Shown here one piece after another: positions 5,970 to 8,191 of a stretch of 8,191 bases of DNA. The translations under genes were made by a program, and so were the position numbers. The DNA is from Porticoccaceae bacterium (GTDB taxonomy: Bacteria; Pseudomonadota; Gammaproteobacteria; Pseudomonadales; Porticoccaceae). Each line of letters opens with the position of its first letter. The stretch's first letter is position 1. A model generated the notes under the pieces. It ran no database searches, was not told the DNA's origin, and worked only from the letters and a program-made list of their open reading frames with translations. The stretch lies in NCBI GenBank assembly GCA_002591625.1, contig PCDB01000052.1:1-8191 (forward strand), in the 5' to 3' direction.

Positions 5970-7821
5970 GTTTTTTTAAGGATATCAGCAACAATGATAT
6001 TGCTGCAGGTGTAACTCCCTGAATTCGGGAAGCCCGCGCAAGGTTTTTAGGTTTTGCAGCAGTTAATTTTTGTATCACTTCGTTTGACAGCCCCGACACC
6101 GCCGAATAGTTGAAACTTTCTGGAATAACAGTTTTTTCGTGATTTTTTAACCGCTTTATTTCATCTTTTTGTCTTTCTATGTACCCGGAGTATTTTGCTT
6201 CAATTTCCAACTGCTCACCCACAACTGGATCTATTTTCACTTCAGCATCTGATACCAAATCGTAATGTATTTCTGGTCGTTTTAATAACTCGAAAAGATT
6301 GTATTCTCTAGATAAAGGGCGATTTACATGGGGAGATATTTTTTCGGCTGCCACACTTTTTGGCTGAATCCAAGTAGTTTTCAATCGTTGGCGCTCGATT
6401 TCTATTGCATCAATTTTTTCGTTAAATGCGCGCCATCTATCTTCTCCAACTAGTCCGAGCTTGTACCCCTTCTCAGTGAGTCTTTGATCCGCGTTATCTT
6501 CTCTCAGCAACAATCGATATTCAGCACGACTGGTAAACATCCTATAGGGCTCCTCTGTGCCCCTACTGATAAGGTCATCAACCAAAACACCAATGTAAGC
6601 GCTCTCTCGCCCTGGGCACCATGATGAGTCGCCCTTGACCATTAGTGCTGCGTTAATGCCTGCTATGAGTCCTTGCGAGGCAGCTTCTTCATACCCAGTA
6701 GTACCGTTTATCTGGCCAGCAAAGAATAAGCCTTTAATAGCATTGGTTTGCAATGAATAATCCAAGTCCTGTGGATTAAAGAAATCGTACTCTATGGCAT
6801 AACCAGGCCTTGTTATATGCGCGTTTTCAAAACCCTCAATTGTTCTGATAAAATCCCATTGAAGGTCGTAAGGCAGGCTTGTGGAGATGCCATTGGGATA
6901 TAGCTCTTGAGTATCTAAGCCCTCTGGTTCCAAAAATATTTGATGTTTATTTTTATCCGAGAAACGCTCTACCTTATCTTCAATTGAAGGGCAATAGCGA
7001 GGACCAATGCCTTCTATAATTCCCGCGTATAAAGGCGAACGGCTCATACCGCTGCGGATAATTTCATGGGTCCGCGAATTCGTCTGTGCGATCCAGCAGC
7101 AAACTTGTTTAGGGTGTTGATCACGATTTCCCATAAAAGACATTACGGGTCGCGGGTTATCGCCCCACTGCTCAGGCAACTTGGCAAAATTCACACTCCG
7201 AGCATCAATTCTTGGTGGCGTACCTGTCTTCAACCGATCTACTTGAAAAGGGAGATCACGCAATTTCTCAGCTAACGAAGTTGACGGTGGATCACCAGCT
7301 CTACCTGCAGACTTACTTGCCATGCCCACGTGTATTTTGCCGCTTAAAAAAGTGCCAGCTGTAAGAATCACAGCTTGGGCACGGATTTTTAAGCCCATTT
7401 CAGTGACGATCCCGACAATTTGGTCGCCACTTATTATTAAATCATCAACTGCCTGCTGGAGTATGGACAAGTTTGGTTGATTTTCTAGGGCTAGACGGAT
7501 TGATTGTTTATATAAATTTCTATCTGCTTGAGCCCGAGTTGCCCTTACCGCTGCGCCTTTACGAGAATTTAGGACCCTAAATTGAATACCTGCTTTATCT
7601 GCTGCGGTTGCCATAATGCCGCCAAGAGCGTCAATTTCTTTAACAAGGTGACTTTTACCAATACCTCCGATAGCCGGATTGCATGACATTTGTCCTAACG
7701 TTTCAATGTTGTGAGAAATTAATAATGTGGTTTGTCCCATCCTCGCCGACGCTAAACACGCCTCTGTTCCGGCATGCCCGCCTCCTACAACTACAACATC
7801 ATAAATATCAGGATATAACAT
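5959..7821 (-). CDS. mnmG: tRNA uridine-5-carboxymethylaminomethyl modification enzyme MnmG (GidA)
   Basis: MnmG, in complex with MnmE, uses FAD, NADH, methylene-tetrahydrofolate and glycine or ammonium to put the (carboxymethyl)aminomethyl group on C5 of wobble uridine 34 in certain tRNAs. The 620-residue protein is full length (E. coli about 629). It shows the FAD dinucleotide loop GGGHAGTE (13-20), [16 protein letters not shown] (47-62, with the functional cysteine C47), GDPPS (176-180), [12 protein letters not shown] (273-284, second functional cysteine C277) and [17 protein letters not shown] (368-384). The C-terminal MnmE/tRNA-binding helices end with [11 protein letters not shown] and [12 protein letters not shown] motifs. 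The ATG at 7821 matches the family N-terminus ([15 protein letters not shown]) although no Shine-Dalgarno precedes it. One conserved proline in the [11 protein letters not shown] segment is alanine here (A90). It is the first gene of the leftward cluster. Confidence 0.98.
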   Translation of the reverse strand: MLYPDIYDVVVVGGGHAGTEACLASARMGQTTLLISHNIETLGQMSCNPAIGGIGKSHLVKEIDALGGIMATAADKAGIQFRVLNSRKGAAVRATRAQADRNLYKQSIRLALENQPNLSILQQAVDDLIISGDQIVGIVTEMGLKIRAQAVILTAGTFLSGKIHVGMASKSAGRAGDPPSTSLAEKLRDLPFQVDRLKTGTPPRIDARSVNFAKLPEQWGDNPRPVMSFMGNRDQHPKQVCCWIAQTNSRTHEIIRSGMSRSPLYAGIIEGIGPRYCPSIEDKVERFSDKNKHQIFLEPEGLDTQELYPNGISTSLPYDLQWDFIRTIEGFENAHITRPGYAIEYDFFNPQDLDYSLQTNAIKGLFFAGQINGTTGYEEAASQGLIAGINAALMVKGDSSWCPGRESAYIGVLVDDLISRGTEEPYRMFTSRAEYRLLLREDNADQRLTEKGYKLGLVGEDRWRAFNEKIDAIEIERQRLKTTWIQPKSVAAEKISPHVNRPLSREYNLFELLKRPEIHYDLVSDAEVKIDPVVGEQLEIEAKYSGYIERQKDEIKRLKNHEKTVIPESFNYSAVSGLSNEVIQKLTAAKPKNLARASRIQGVTPAAISLLLISLKKHAA

Positions 7822-7885
7822 GAGGGCTTATTCATTAATTTAAGATTGGTTGGGTAGTGTATATTTGTTTTAATCTTAGTAATAC

Positions 7886-7921
7886 TTTAATTATTATAAA
7901 TATATAATATATTAATTTATT
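7886..7921. other. 36-base pure A/T run, possible DNA-unwinding element
   Basis: Every base from 7886 to 7921 is A or T, including alternating TATATAATATAT. Such a tract melts easily and is typical of duplex-unwinding elements, though strong promoters and other regulatory DNA can also hold such runs. Confidence 0.5.
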
Positions 7922-7937
7922 GTTGTTATTATTATTG
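7917..7937 (+). repeat. Seven in-register TTR triplets (TTA TTG TTG TTA TTA TTA TTG)
   Basis: Seven consecutive triplets of form TTA or TTG abut the A/T run. On the opposite strand the TTA units read 3'-AAT-5', which fits the loose DnaA-trio pattern of bacterial unwinding elements; the TTG units do not. It may equally be a chance low-complexity tract. Confidence 0.4.
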
Positions 7938-8116
7938 CCAACATTTTCGGTGGAAAAAGCTTTTTATACTCTGGATTTCAGTTGGTTATATAGCATTTGA
8001 AGTTGTTTTAAATCGGTTCAGTAGCTGTGCAATACTTCTGGAAAAGTTTAGCTAACATACATTGGTTTTAACTTTTTAAAACTAGACATTAGAAAACTCT
8101 GATAGATATCCCCTGT

Positions 8117-8166
8117 TTATTTACATGTTATTACAGAAATTTATGCTCACAAAAAATTGTGTAAAA
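8117..8166. promoter_or_regulatory. Cluster of three near-consensus DnaA boxes
   Basis: Against TTATNCACA, three 9-mers each have one mismatch: TTATTTACA (8117-8125, plus), TTATGCTCA (8141-8149, plus) and TTTTACACA (8166-8158, minus). Weaker two-mismatch sites lie at 8026-8034 (minus) and 8181-8189 (plus). None is perfect, and one-mismatch hits are not rare in AT-rich DNA; the clustering and position are what make them notable. Confidence 0.4.
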
Positions 8167-8191
8167 TTTAAGATCTACATATAATCACATC

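Larger units (their letters stand above)
7822..8191. other. AT-rich region upstream of mnmG without genes; candidate oriC (partial, continues past the edge)
   Basis: No credible coding sequence, tRNA or terminator is visible in these 370 bases. The stretch is strongly AT-rich. It has a pure A/T run (7886-7921), an adjoining array of TTR triplets (7917-7937) and DnaA-box-like 9-mers near the edge (8117-8166). In E. coli, oriC lies directly upstream of mnmG, with the unwinding element on the mnmG side and DnaA boxes beyond it; the layout here is alike. Linked parAB also indicates origin proximity. Only near-consensus boxes are seen, so this is a candidate. The mnmG promoter must also lie here, but none is convincing. 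AAAAAGCTTTTT (7954-7965) is a further perfect palindrome of unknown meaning. Confidence 0.5.

Noticed and set aside
8066..8081. TTTTAA-CTTT-TTAAAA inverted repeat
   Set aside because: Such repeats are expected in AT-rich DNA; there is no GC stem or link to a gene end.

Overview
The window looks like a chromosomal segment of a gammaproteobacterium of intermediate base composition. The evidence is the gene order mnmG-rsmG-parA-parB and an MnmG and RsmG that match the Escherichia coli proteins along their whole length as I remember them. The genus cannot be named from sequence alone. No phage, transposon, CRISPR, tRNA or rRNA signal was seen.

Left half (1-3595), a CoA-ester catabolic island. 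A truncated short-chain dehydrogenase/reductase runs leftward off the window edge (267 to 1). A 273-base divergent spacer holds two perfect palindromes: TTGGTATACCAA at 421-432, which resembles operators of FadR-subfamily GntR regulators, and a 13-base one at 497-509. Three genes then run rightward as a likely operon: two different acyl-CoA dehydrogenase-family proteins overlapping by ATGA, and a crotonase-family protein. The pairing suggests a heteromeric acyl-CoA dehydrogenase followed by a hydratase or isomerase, that is, a beta-oxidation-like module for a specialised acyl-CoA. The substrate cannot be read from the sequence.

Right half (3619-7821), leftward housekeeping genes of the replication-origin neighbourhood: mnmG (tRNA wobble-uridine modification), rsmG (16S rRNA m7G methylation), parA and parB (chromosome segregation). 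They are tightly packed, with 11-base overlaps at mnmG/rsmG and parA/parB and a 10-base gap at rsmG/parA. The catabolic operon and parB converge with only 23 bases between them.

Right edge (7822-8191), a 370-base region without a recognisable gene upstream of mnmG. It has a 36-base run of pure A/T, seven in-register TTR triplets and three one-mismatch DnaA-box-like 9-mers near the edge. Its position and layout (mnmG, AT-rich stretch, then DnaA-like boxes) recall E. coli oriC, so it is reported as a candidate chromosomal origin that probably continues past the edge. No wholly new system is evident. The points most worth checking are the candidate origin, the paired operators, and the altered active sites of the catabolic enzymes.
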